Assembly (NCBI GenBank): GCA_022649165.1
Contig: JALCNR010000016.1
Location: 1 to 64,000 of the forward strand
Direction of reading: 5' to 3'
Length of the DNA stretch: 64,000 nt
DNA from: Actinomyces sp.
Lineage (GTDB): Bacteria > Actinomycetota > Actinomycetes > Actinomycetales > Actinomycetaceae
A program made the position numbers and the translations under genes. Below are positions 51,858 to 59,719 of the stretch, one piece after another. Below the pieces are notes generated by a model. That model was not told the DNA's origin. It made no database searches and saw only the letters and a program-made list of their open reading frames with translations. Numbering within the stretch: position 1 is the first letter of the stretch; each line of letters opens with the position of its first letter.

Positions 51858-52027
51858 GGACAGGCCTCCCCGACTCTGTGGCCCATGTGTGGGACCCGCT
51901 CGCGCACCACGTTCTCCAAAGACTCGATATCCCGCGTGATGAACCGCAGAAGCGAACCGAGGATTTCTCTCCCCCGCCGTTTCCGGCATGGGGTGGGACC
52001 GAACCCTCGCAGCCTCAACCAAGACAT
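51854..52027 (-). CDS. Possible small protein upstream of fliA
   Basis: A 57-residue open frame (begins MSWLRLRGFG, ends HRVGEACP) has a stop that overlaps the fliA start by 4 bases (ATGA), the arrangement seen between real genes here. Its first half is basic; its second half (RDIESLENVVRERV) could be helical. Third-position GC (about 73%) is lower than in neighbouring genes, and there is no strong ribosome binding site. I do not recognise it. It may be coincidental. Confidence 0.22.
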   Translation of the reverse strand: MSWLRLRGFGPTPCRKRRGREILGSLLRFITRDIESLENVVRERVPHMGHRVGEACP

Positions 52028-52354
52028 GACATTACATCCGACCCCATTATTCGCGAAACCGGCGAAACCCCTCCCAACCCGGCCTCCCACCTGCGATGGA
52101 CGTGGATCGGGACAACCGTGTCCACCCGCCTCCCATGCTATTCCGGGTCCATTCGAATATGTTGCCGAATTCGTCTCGCCTACCGATATCCGCCGGTTCG
52201 CCGATATGCCACGACAATGCCCCGACCGGCCACCTTGGAATCAATACGTCCACTTTGTCAACCTCCGTTCGATGAATCCGGGCGGACGCCTCATCAAGGT
52301 CTGACAGAGTGGCGACGTGGCGGCGGTCACCGTACGCTGATCGGCAACATCTCC
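51858..52354. other. Divergent fliA/flgN regulatory region
   Basis: This stretch of about 500 bases has lower GC than the genes around it. It contains several short repeats: ATTCG-N10-CGAAT (52151-52170), two CCGATAT copies 18 bases apart (52183 and 52201) and GCGAAACC/GGCGAAACC (about 52053-52069). I could not place a fliA promoter. A perfect minus-strand TTGACA at 52256-52261 has no matching -10. Apart from the doubtful 57-residue frame, no gene is seen. Confidence 0.45.
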
Positions 52355-52381
52355 TCCACAAACCGCCGGCCCGGCCGATAG
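52355..52381 (+). promoter_or_regulatory. FliA promoter of the flgN-flgK-flgL-fliW operon
   Basis: TCCA (52355-52358), 15 bases, GCCGATAG (52374-52381). The -35 differs from the others at one base. The predicted leader is about 58 bases. It is the only plus-strand member of the set. Confidence 0.68.
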
Positions 52382-52402
52382 GGAGGGGTGAGACCCACCC
52401 CA

Positions 52403-52416
52403 GCCGATCGGACGGC
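52403..52416 (+). promoter_or_regulatory. Weak GGA-loop hairpin in flgN leader
   Basis: GCCG-AUCGGA-CGGC: a 4-bp stem with GGA in a 6-base loop, within the predicted leader. It follows the pattern of the other flagellar leaders but is weak alone. Confidence 0.3.
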
Positions 52417-52445
52417 GCCACACAGGCTCCGAGAGAGTTTCGCGC

Positions 52446-52928
52446 ATGACCCTTCAGACCTTGTCCACCTTCCTCTGGCACGAGCGCGACCTGCTCGACC
52501 AGCTGCTCTACCGTCTCCAGGTGGAGCGGCTGGTGCTGGACGCCGGGCTCGCCGACCGCCTCCCGATGGCCACGCGCGACGTCGAGGACTCCCTCGCCCG
52601 GATGCGCACGGCCGAGCTCGGACGCGCCACGGCCGTGGACGACGTCATCCGGGACCTCGGGCTGGCGCCCGAGGCCACTCTGGCCCAGATCGCCGATCGG
52701 GCCGACAGCCCCTGGCAGGACCTCCTGCGTGAGCACCGCGAGGCTCTCGTCGCCCTCGCCGCCGCGGTCCGCGACGCCGCCCACGACAACCAGGAGGTCC
52801 TCGCGGCCGCCCACCACGCGGCGCAGGAGACCCTGATGTCGCTGCAGGAGTCCCTGGGGACCTATGACGAGCACGGAGCCTCCCAGACACCGCCGTCCGC
52901 CGCGCAGATCGTCGACACGTCCATTTAG
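52446..52928 (+). CDS. flgN: Flagellar chaperone FlgN
   Basis: This 160-residue helical protein is the likely export chaperone for the hook-filament junction proteins FlgK and FlgL encoded right after it. The start TLSTFLWHERDLLDQLLYRLQVERLVLDAG is typical of the FlgN family. Position fixes the call as much as sequence does. No flgM (anti-sigma-28) gene lies upstream, where it is often found. Confidence 0.88.
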   Translation: MTLQTLSTFLWHERDLLDQLLYRLQVERLVLDAGLADRLPMATRDVEDSLARMRTAELGRATAVDDVIRDLGLAPEATLAQIADRADSPWQDLLREHREALVALAAAVRDAAHDNQEVLAAAHHAAQETLMSLQESLGTYDEHGASQTPPSAAQIVDTSI

Positions 52929-52936
52929 GGGATGCC

Positions 52937-54370
52937 ATGAGTTCGTTCTCCACCCTCAACACGGCGTTGACCGCGTTGAACGCCCAGCGCCAGGCCATCG
53001 CCATCACCGGCCAGAACCTGGCCAACGTCAACACCGACGGCTACACCCGCCAGCGGGTGTCGATGTCCGCCATCCCCAGCTCCTCGCCCGCGACGCTGGC
53101 GCACGGGGCCTCGATCGCCTCGGGCGGCGTGGTCGCCACCTCGGTCGAGCGCCTCGGCGACACCTTCCTGGAAATGCGCCTGCGCCAGACCACCTCCTCC
53201 GCCAGCGCCCTGTCCGAGGTCGGCTCCGCGTGGTCTGTGCTAGAAAAGGGCTTGAACGAGCCCGCAGACGGGCTGTCCAAGACCCTGGGGGCCTTCTTCG
53301 ACGCCTGGCAGGACCTGTCCAACAGTCCGGACAGCACCCCCGTGCGCTCGGTGCTCCTCGAACAGGCGGGCACATTGACGAGCTCCCTCGCCGAGGCCTA
53401 TGGCACCGTCGAGGCGCAGTGGGAGACCGCGCGGGCGAAGGCCGACACGACCGCCACCGCCGTCAACACGGCGGCCGCCCAGGTCGCGGACCTCAATCGC
53501 CAGATCACCGCCATCACCGCCTCCGGGGGGGCCGCCAACGAGCTCATCGACACCCGCGCGACCCTGCTGACCCAGCTGTCCGGCCTGGTGGGGGCCGAGG
53601 CCAAGGACCGCGCCGACGGTACCGTCGACGTGATGATCGGCGGCAACGCCCTCGTGCGCGGCTCCGCCTCCTTCGAGGTCGAGGTCCGCGGCACCACGGA
53701 CTTCTCCGACGTCTCCGGCCTGTCCGATCCCTCCTCGGCCGCCGACCCCGTGCGGCTCGTGTGGTCGGCGGATCCCGCCCGGACCATCGAGGTCCCGGGA
53801 GGAGCCCTCGGCGGCATCCTCGAGGTCGTCTCCGCCGACGGGCCGCTGGCCTCCCTGGCCCAGACCTACAACGCCCTCGCCGAGGACCTGGCCTCCACCG
53901 CGGCGGGCAGCATCAACGCCCTGCACTCCTCCGCGTACACGGCCTCCGGCGCCCAGGGCGGCGCTTTCTTCACCCTCGACGGCGCGGAGCCAGACGCACC
54001 GGCCGTCAAGCGGCTCACCCTGGCGATCGCCTCCGCCGACGGCATCGCGGCGGCGGCCGACGGCGGCGGATCCGGCAGCAAGGACGGCAGCGTCGCCGAC
54101 GCGATCTCCCAGATCACGACGTCCACGGATCTGTGGTCGGCAGCGGTCGCGGCCATCGGCGTCCAGTCCGCCCGCGCGCAGTCCCTGGCCGGCACCTCGG
54201 AGGCCTCACGGGCCTCCGCCCAGGAGCAGCTGCTGGCCGGCACCTCCGTCGACGAGTCCGAGGAGACGACGAACCTCATCGCCTACCAGCGTGCCTTCCA
54301 GGCGGCGGCGCGCCTCACCACGGTCGTCGACGACCTGCTCGACACCCTCATCAACCGCATGGCTCTGTAA
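52937..54370 (+). CDS. flgK: Hook-filament junction protein FlgK
   Basis: This 477-residue junction protein has the N-terminal block TALNAQRQAIAITGQNLANVNTDGYTRQRV and the C-terminal DESEETTNLIAYQRAFQAAARLTTVVDDLLDTLI, both diagnostic. AGGGG precedes the ATG, 8 bases after the flgN stop. Confidence 0.96.
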   Translation: MSSFSTLNTALTALNAQRQAIAITGQNLANVNTDGYTRQRVSMSAIPSSSPATLAHGASIASGGVVATSVERLGDTFLEMRLRQTTSSASALSEVGSAWSVLEKGLNEPADGLSKTLGAFFDAWQDLSNSPDSTPVRSVLLEQAGTLTSSLAEAYGTVEAQWETARAKADTTATAVNTAAAQVADLNRQITAITASGGAANELIDTRATLLTQLSGLVGAEAKDRADGTVDVMIGGNALVRGSASFEVEVRGTTDFSDVSGLSDPSSAADPVRLVWSADPARTIEVPGGALGGILEVVSADGPLASLAQTYNALAEDLASTAAGSINALHSSAYTASGAQGGAFFTLDGAEPDAPAVKRLTLAIASADGIAAAADGGGSGSKDGSVADAISQITTSTDLWSAAVAAIGVQSARAQSLAGTSEASRASAQEQLLAGTSVDESEETTNLIAYQRAFQAAARLTTVVDDLLDTLINRMAL

Positions 54371-54384
54371 GAAAGCAGCCGCTC

Positions 54385-55284
54385 ATGATCTCACGTGTGA
54401 CCCGTTCGTCGATGCAGTTCACGGCGCTTCGCCACCTCCAGGCCAAAGACGCCACGCTCGCGGCGCTGCTGGAACGCCAGTCCTCCGGGAAGACCATCAC
54501 CGTGCCCTCAGACGACCCCGCCGGCACCGTGGACGCCCTGCGCCTGCGCTCCGAACAGCGGGCGAACGCCCAGTACACCCGCAACACCAACGACGCCATC
54601 GGCTGGCTGTCGACCTTGGACTCGACGCTGCTGTCGACGTCCTCGCAGATCATCTCCGTGCGCGACCTCATCGTCCAGGCCGGCAACGGCGCGCTCTCGG
54701 AGACCCAGAGGATCTCCATCGCCTCCCAGTTGGAGGCCTCCTCCGGAACGCTCCTGGGGCTGGCGAACACGACCTACATGGGCCGCAACATCTTCGCCGG
54801 CACGAGCGCCGCCGAGTCCGCCTTCACCGACAACGGCGACGGCACATACACCTGGAACGGCTCGGCGGGCTCCGCCGTCGAACGCCGCCTCGGCGACGAC
54901 ACCACGGTCCAAGTGGACTCCGACGGAGGAGGCGTCTTCGGGAACGGCGCGACCTCCCTATTCGCCGTCATCGACTCCTTCGCGACTGCCCTGCGCAACG
55001 GCGACGCCCTCGACGTGTCCGCCGCCCTCAACACGATCGACGGCTTCCACTCCGCGGTCCTCAGCGAGTCGGCGTCGGTGGGCACCCGCTACAACCAGGC
55101 CAAGGCCGCCCAGTCCACCCAGGAGTCCCTCACGGTGACGCTCAAGCAGCAGCTGTCCTCCGTCGAGGACGCCGACCTGGCCGAGACCGTCATCCAGGTC
55201 TCCATGCAGCAGGTCGCCTACCAGGCCGCGCTGTCCGCCACCGCCCAGGTCCTCCAGCCGAGCCTCCTGGACTTCCTCTCGTGA
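54385..55284 (+). CDS. flgL: Hook-filament junction protein FlgL
   Basis: This 299-residue flagellin-like junction protein begins MISRVTRSSMQFTALRHLQ, contains the SSGKTITVPSDDPAGTVDALRLRSE block and ends in a flagellin-type C-terminal helix. The ATG at 54385 is 14 bases after flgK; a longer upstream frame is a shadow. Confidence 0.95.
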   Translation: MISRVTRSSMQFTALRHLQAKDATLAALLERQSSGKTITVPSDDPAGTVDALRLRSEQRANAQYTRNTNDAIGWLSTLDSTLLSTSSQIISVRDLIVQAGNGALSETQRISIASQLEASSGTLLGLANTTYMGRNIFAGTSAAESAFTDNGDGTYTWNGSAGSAVERRLGDDTTVQVDSDGGGVFGNGATSLFAVIDSFATALRNGDALDVSAALNTIDGFHSAVLSESASVGTRYNQAKAAQSTQESLTVTLKQQLSSVEDADLAETVIQVSMQQVAYQAALSATAQVLQPSLLDFLS

Positions 55285-55724
55285 GCGGCGCCCCCGACGA
55301 GCCCCGCGGCGCGGAGGAGCGCGACGGGGCCGATCTCCGCTTCGTCGAGCCGCTCCCCGGGCTCGGCGGGCACACCCGCTTCCGGCTGACGCCCCTCCCG
55401 GGCGCCCCCGGGCTCCATGCGCTGCGCGCCGTCACGGACGACGGGGACGGCCCCCGCCTCTTCGTGGCCGACGCGCCCGCGCTGCGCCTGGGGTACGAGC
55501 CCGATCTGCCGGCCTTCGCCTGCGAGCGGCTCGGGGGCGGCGACGCCTCCTCCCTCAGGGTCCTCGTGGTGCTCCACCCCGCCGACGAGAACGGCCCGCT
55601 GACCGCCAACCTCTTCGCCCCCATCGTGGTCGACCCCGCGACGGGCGCCGCCCTGCAGGTCCTTCTGGAGGGCAGCCCCTGGCCGCTGCGCCTCCCCCTC
55701 ATCGACGAGGGCAGGGCCTCCTGA
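55281..55724 (+). CDS. fliW: Flagellar assembly factor FliW
   Basis: This 147-residue beta-rich protein binds CsrA and frees flagellin mRNA, and is itself titrated by flagellin. The family pattern is visible: LPGLGGHTRFRLTPL, then a core ending LTANLFAPIVVDPATGAALQVLLEGSPWPLR. The GTG start overlaps the flgL stop by 4 bases. It pairs functionally with csrA at 27465-27704. Confidence 0.92.
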   Translation: MSGAPDEPRGAEERDGADLRFVEPLPGLGGHTRFRLTPLPGAPGLHALRAVTDDGDGPRLFVADAPALRLGYEPDLPAFACERLGGGDASSLRVLVVLHPADENGPLTANLFAPIVVDPATGAALQVLLEGSPWPLRLPLIDEGRAS

Positions 55725-55760
55725 CGGGTGTCCGGGGCGGGCCGCGCCCCGGACACCCGT
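55724..55760. terminator. Bidirectional terminator between fliW and ABC operon
   Basis: A perfect 16-bp stem (55724-55739 with 55745-55760) with a 5-base loop fills the space between two converging stop codons; its ends touch both stops. No U-tract, but its strength and placement fit a shared terminator. Confidence 0.8.
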
Positions 55761-57493
55761 CAGCCCCGCTGCCAGGACCTCCACAAGGAGGCGTACTCGC
55801 CTCCGGCGGCGACCAGCTCGTCATGGGCGCCGAGCTCGACGATCCTCCCGTCCATCATGACGGCGACGCGGTCCGCGTCGTGGGCGGTGTAGAGCCGGTG
55901 CGCGATGGCGATGACGGTGCGCCCCCGCAGCGCGAGTCCCAGAGAGCGTTCCAGCGAGCGGGCGGCCGTGGGATCCATGAGGGACGTCGCCTCGTCGAGG
56001 ACGAGCGTGTGCGGGTCCATCAGCACGATACGGGCGAGCGCGAGCTGCTGGGCCTGCGCCGGGCTGAGCGGGATGCCCCCCGCCCCGACCCGCGTGTCCA
56101 GCCCGTCCGGCAGCGCGCGGACCCACTGGTCGGCCTCGACGGCCGCGAGCGCGTCCCACATCTCCCCGGTATCGGCCTCCGACCTCGCCAGGCGCATGTT
56201 CGAGGCGACCGTGCCGACGAAGACGTGGTGCTCCTGGGTGACCAGGACGACCTGGCGCTGCAGGACGTCCTCGTCCAGGTCGGTGAGTTCCACGCCCCCG
56301 ACCTCGACGGACCCCGCAGTGGGCGGGTGGATGCCGGCGAGCATCCGCCCGAAGGTCGACTTCCCGGCGCCCGAGGGCCCGACGATCGCCAAGGTCTCCC
56401 CCGGACGCAGGTCCAGGTCCACTCCGTGCAGGACGTCCTCCCCCGCCCGGTAGGCGTAGCGGACCCCGCGCACGCGCATCTCGCGCCCCGACGGGCGCCC
56501 GCCCGTCGGGGCGCGGTCCGGATCGACCAGGTCGACCCCGAAGATGCGGGCCAGGGAGGCCTCGGAGGACTGGATCTGGTCGACCCAGAAGGTGACCTCC
56601 CAGACCGGGCCCCGCAGCTGGTAGGCGTACAGCGTCATCGTGGTGACCACGCCCAGCGTCGTCCATCCGGCCCCGATGGCCCAGGCGCCGACCAGCGCCA
56701 TGAGGAGGACGGGGATCAGCACGGCCAGTCCCAGGCAGCCGACGAGGACGACGCGCATCCAGGCGCCGTAGCGCTCCAGCCGCCAGATCTCGCGGATCGA
56801 CCGGTCGAGCCGGGCGGCGCGCAGATCCGCCAGGCGCGCCGCGTCCACGGTCTCGGCCTGGTCGATGGTCTCGTTCGCCACGCCCGACAGATCGGCCCAG
56901 GCCGCGGCCCCCGCCCGGTAGGAGGGCACGGTGCGCGGCAGGTACCACCGCATGAGCGCCCCCACCGCCGGGACCTCGACGACGAGCACCACCGCCAGCA
57001 GCGGCGAGGTCGCCACCGCGGCCACCACGGTGACGACGATGGTGGTCGCCAGCACCATGATCGAGGAGATCCCCTGGCGCACCATGAACTGGACGCGCTC
57101 GACATCGTGGGTCGTGCGCCCGAGCAGATCGCCGGTTCCCGCGCCCTCGACCGTCGACAGGGGCAGATGGGTAACGGTCTCCACGAGGTCCTCGCGCAGC
57201 TTTGCGAAGACGCGCTCGCCCAGCACGCGCGCCTGGTATTCGGCCAGGAACGAGAGCGCGGCGCCGACCGCGACCAGCACGACCGTGCCGATCATCACCC
57301 GGCGGACCCATTCCAGCGTGGTGCCCGCCTGGATCTGGTCGACGACCCGGCCCATGACCCAGGGCAGAGCGATGCCGGCGAAGGCGGCGCCCAGCTGGAG
57401 GACCAGCACGCCGGCCAGCTGGCCCCGGTAGGCCAGGACCAGGCCGCCGAGCCTGCGCCTGATGGTGCGTCCGTCTGCGATGGGGAGTTTCAC
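55760..57493 (-). CDS. ABC exporter subunit with intact ATP site, degenerate signature
   Basis: This 577-residue half-transporter has six membrane helices (about 20-280) and an ATPase domain. Walker A GPSGAGKST (372-380), Q420, Walker B with catalytic E501 (TLVLDEATS) and the H-loop H532 are intact. The signature motif is LSPAQ (476-480) instead of LSGGQ. Together with the next gene it should form a heterodimer in which only one composite ATP site works. Substrate unknown; drugs, lipids or peptides are all possible. The ATG overlaps the partner's stop by 4 bases. Confidence 0.9.
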   Translation of the reverse strand: MKLPIADGRTIRRRLGGLVLAYRGQLAGVLVLQLGAAFAGIALPWVMGRVVDQIQAGTTLEWVRRVMIGTVVLVAVGAALSFLAEYQARVLGERVFAKLREDLVETVTHLPLSTVEGAGTGDLLGRTTHDVERVQFMVRQGISSIMVLATTIVVTVVAAVATSPLLAVVLVVEVPAVGALMRWYLPRTVPSYRAGAAAWADLSGVANETIDQAETVDAARLADLRAARLDRSIREIWRLERYGAWMRVVLVGCLGLAVLIPVLLMALVGAWAIGAGWTTLGVVTTMTLYAYQLRGPVWEVTFWVDQIQSSEASLARIFGVDLVDPDRAPTGGRPSGREMRVRGVRYAYRAGEDVLHGVDLDLRPGETLAIVGPSGAGKSTFGRMLAGIHPPTAGSVEVGGVELTDLDEDVLQRQVVLVTQEHHVFVGTVASNMRLARSEADTGEMWDALAAVEADQWVRALPDGLDTRVGAGGIPLSPAQAQQLALARIVLMDPHTLVLDEATSLMDPTAARSLERSLGLALRGRTVIAIAHRLYTAHDADRVAVMMDGRIVELGAHDELVAAGGEYASLWRSWQRG

Positions 57494-59472
57494 GCCTCTC
57501 CCGCCTCCCGTCCCACGACCGCCCGGTAGGCCCGCGCGGCCTCGTCGCCCCTGGCTGCCGCCAGGCGCAGGTCCTCGTGCGTCCCGCGTGCGAGCTCGCG
57601 GCCGTCCGCGTCCAGGAGGACCACTTCCTCGCAGTGCTCGAGGACCAGCGGGGACGCGGTGACGACCACCGTCGTGCGCCCCCGGCGCGCCTCGGCCAGC
57701 TTGCGGGCGATGCGCGCCTCGGTGTGGGAGTCGACCGCCGAGGTCGGCTCGACCGCGATGAGCACCGGCGCGTCCGCCGCCACCGCGCGCGCCAGGGCGA
57801 CGCGCTGACGTTGTCCGCCCGAGAGGTTGCGGCCCTTCTCGGCGACGACGCCGTCGAGGCCGCCGGGCAGGGAGTCCAGGACGTCGTGCGCGTCGGCGAC
57901 CTCCAGCGCCGCCAGCAGCCGGGCGTCGGCCTCGTCGGGCTCCGGGTGGAAGAGCACGCCCTCCGCTCGAGTCGCGGCCTCGATGACCTCGCGCTGGACC
58001 AGCTCGGTGACGCCGCGGGCGGGCCGGGCGCGGGCGAGCGCGCCCTGGACCTCCTCGCGCAGCGTCCCCGAGTAGAGCTGCGACTCAGCCCCGGACAGGA
58101 ACACCCCGCGGCGCACCTGCTCCAGGGGGACGGTGCGCAGGTCGCGTCCCGCGGCGAGGACCTCCTCGGCGTCGTCGACGCGCCCCAACCGGGTCGCGAC
58201 GCCCGCCGAGGCATCCGGGTCGGCGCTCACCAGCGCCGTCATCCGGCTGGGGTGCACGGTGACCCCGGTTCGCGCGTCCGTGAGGTCGGCATCGCCCAGG
58301 TCGGCGGGATCGAGGCCCGCTGCGGTGTGCGCGCGCGAGTCGTCGACCAGCGGGGGCACCTGGAGGATGCGGGTCATCTTGCGCACCCCCACCCACGCGC
58401 GGGTGAATTCCTGGATGACGTTGGTGGCGACGTTGATGGGGTTCCGGAGGAATGTCGTGTACCCGAAGAACGAGACCATCTGCCCGGCCGTGATCGTCCC
58501 GTCGAAGGTCAGCACCGCCCCGTAGCCGATGACGACCGCCGTGAAGAGCATCGGCACCGACTGGCGCAGCATCGTGAGCAGCGCCGAGGTCGAGGCGACG
58601 GTGATCCCGGCGTCGCGCACCCGCGCGGACTGCTCGCGATAGGTCGCCGTGAAGACGTCCTCGCCCCCGATGCCGCGCAGCACGCGCAGGCCCGAGACCG
58701 CGTCCGTCGAGATCGTCGTCAGGCGTCCCTGCTCCTCGCGCGCGACCGCTTGCCGGCGCTGGAGCGGGCCGACCAGGAACGTCAGCGCGATGATGACGAC
58801 CGGCAGCCCGATGATGACCAGCAGCCCCAGCGGGGTCGACGTGGTGAGCATGAGGACGCACACCAGCGCCGTGGCGACCACGGCGGCCACGACGTCCGGG
58901 CACCACCCGAACGCGGCTCCCAGGTGGTCGGCGTCGGTCAGCAGCGCGGTGACGATGTCCCCCGAGGGCATGTCGCGGCGGACCGCCCGCCCGTTGCGCG
59001 ACAGCCGGTGGCTGATGGAGCGGATGGCCCCCATCTGGGCGCTCAGCCACAGGGTCGTGTCCGTGGTCTGTCCCAGCCCGTCGCCCACCGCCATCAGCGC
59101 GACCACGGCGAGGAACATCAGGGAGGGGCCGACCAGGTGCGGTCCCAGCCCGCGATCCAGCCCGGCGTCCAGCAGATTGCCCATGGCCCAGGAGATCAGC
59201 ACCGAGCCGATGTAGTCGGCCAGGCGCACGGCGATGGCCGCCAGCATCACGGCCCACGAGCGCCGGACGAGGGTCCCGACGAACGCGGGCATCCTCGAGG
59301 GAAGCTCCGGGGCGGGCCCGGGCACGGCGCGCCAGGGGCCCCACCAGGTTCGGGGGGTGCGGCCCATCGGGGGAAGGTCGACGCCGACCTCCTCCGCGCG
59401 GCGGCGCAGGAAGGAACGGACCTCGGGATCGGGGATGTCAGCAGACGGGTGCCTGCGCGACGGGAAATTCAT
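57490..59472 (-). CDS. ABC exporter subunit with degenerate ATP site, intact LSGGQ
   Basis: This 660-residue half-transporter has an N-terminal cytoplasmic extension (about 65 residues) and six membrane helices. Its ATPase domain keeps LSGGQ (550-554) but has lost Walker A (SADPDASA at 416-423, Ser in place of Lys). The Walker B Asp is Val574 and the H-loop His is Ala606, although E575 remains. It is the mirror image of its partner. GAGG precedes the ATG. It is first gene of the two-gene operon. Confidence 0.9.
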   Translation of the reverse strand: MNFPSRRHPSADIPDPEVRSFLRRRAEEVGVDLPPMGRTPRTWWGPWRAVPGPAPELPSRMPAFVGTLVRRSWAVMLAAIAVRLADYIGSVLISWAMGNLLDAGLDRGLGPHLVGPSLMFLAVVALMAVGDGLGQTTDTTLWLSAQMGAIRSISHRLSRNGRAVRRDMPSGDIVTALLTDADHLGAAFGWCPDVVAAVVATALVCVLMLTTSTPLGLLVIIGLPVVIIALTFLVGPLQRRQAVAREEQGRLTTISTDAVSGLRVLRGIGGEDVFTATYREQSARVRDAGITVASTSALLTMLRQSVPMLFTAVVIGYGAVLTFDGTITAGQMVSFFGYTTFLRNPINVATNVIQEFTRAWVGVRKMTRILQVPPLVDDSRAHTAAGLDPADLGDADLTDARTGVTVHPSRMTALVSADPDASAGVATRLGRVDDAEEVLAAGRDLRTVPLEQVRRGVFLSGAESQLYSGTLREEVQGALARARPARGVTELVQREVIEAATRAEGVLFHPEPDEADARLLAALEVADAHDVLDSLPGGLDGVVAEKGRNLSGGQRQRVALARAVAADAPVLIAVEPTSAVDSHTEARIARKLAEARRGRTTVVVTASPLVLEHCEEVVLLDADGRELARGTHEDLRLAAARGDEAARAYRAVVGREAGEA

Positions 59473-59561
59473 GGGACCTCGCAGAGCGAAAGGAGGCGAG
59501 CAGGTGGGAAGACCGGTGGGTCAGGACGGAGACGGGCCTCGACCCGAGGACGGGGAGGCGT

Positions 59562-59621
59562 TCACCCAACAGGGTGCGCGACAGCGGATCCTGTCACGAC
59601 GTCGTTGCGGATCTGGAACAT
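59562..59621 (-). CDS. Possible 19-residue leader peptide before the ABC operon
   Basis: A short frame begins MFQIRNDVVTG and ends VAHPVG. A strong AAGGGGG lies 7 bases before its ATG. It sits 89 bases upstream of the ABC pair, after a possible promoter near 59683-59712. Leader peptides before ABC genes can control them by attenuation, and a peptide substrate is another thought. Evidence is only the ribosome binding site and position. Confidence 0.25.
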   Translation of the reverse strand: MFQIRNDVVTGSAVAHPVG

Positions 59622-59719
59622 GCCGGCACCCCCTTCTTTCCTCATCTGCGCAGCTCGCGCGCGCATCACATGCTGGTAGGCACAGTACCCCGTCGAGTCC
59701 CCGGACAACAAATCGCCCC

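Noticed and set aside
52200-52207. Plus-strand GCCGATAT, a perfect sigma-28 -10 match.
   Set aside because: No CTCAA-like -35 lies 15 bases upstream (TACC there), so it was not counted as a FliA promoter.
52047-52874. Minus-strand 275-codon frame across the fliA/flgN gap and flgN.
   Set aside because: It is antisense to flgN, crosses the FliA promoter, and its translation resembles no family; most likely chance.
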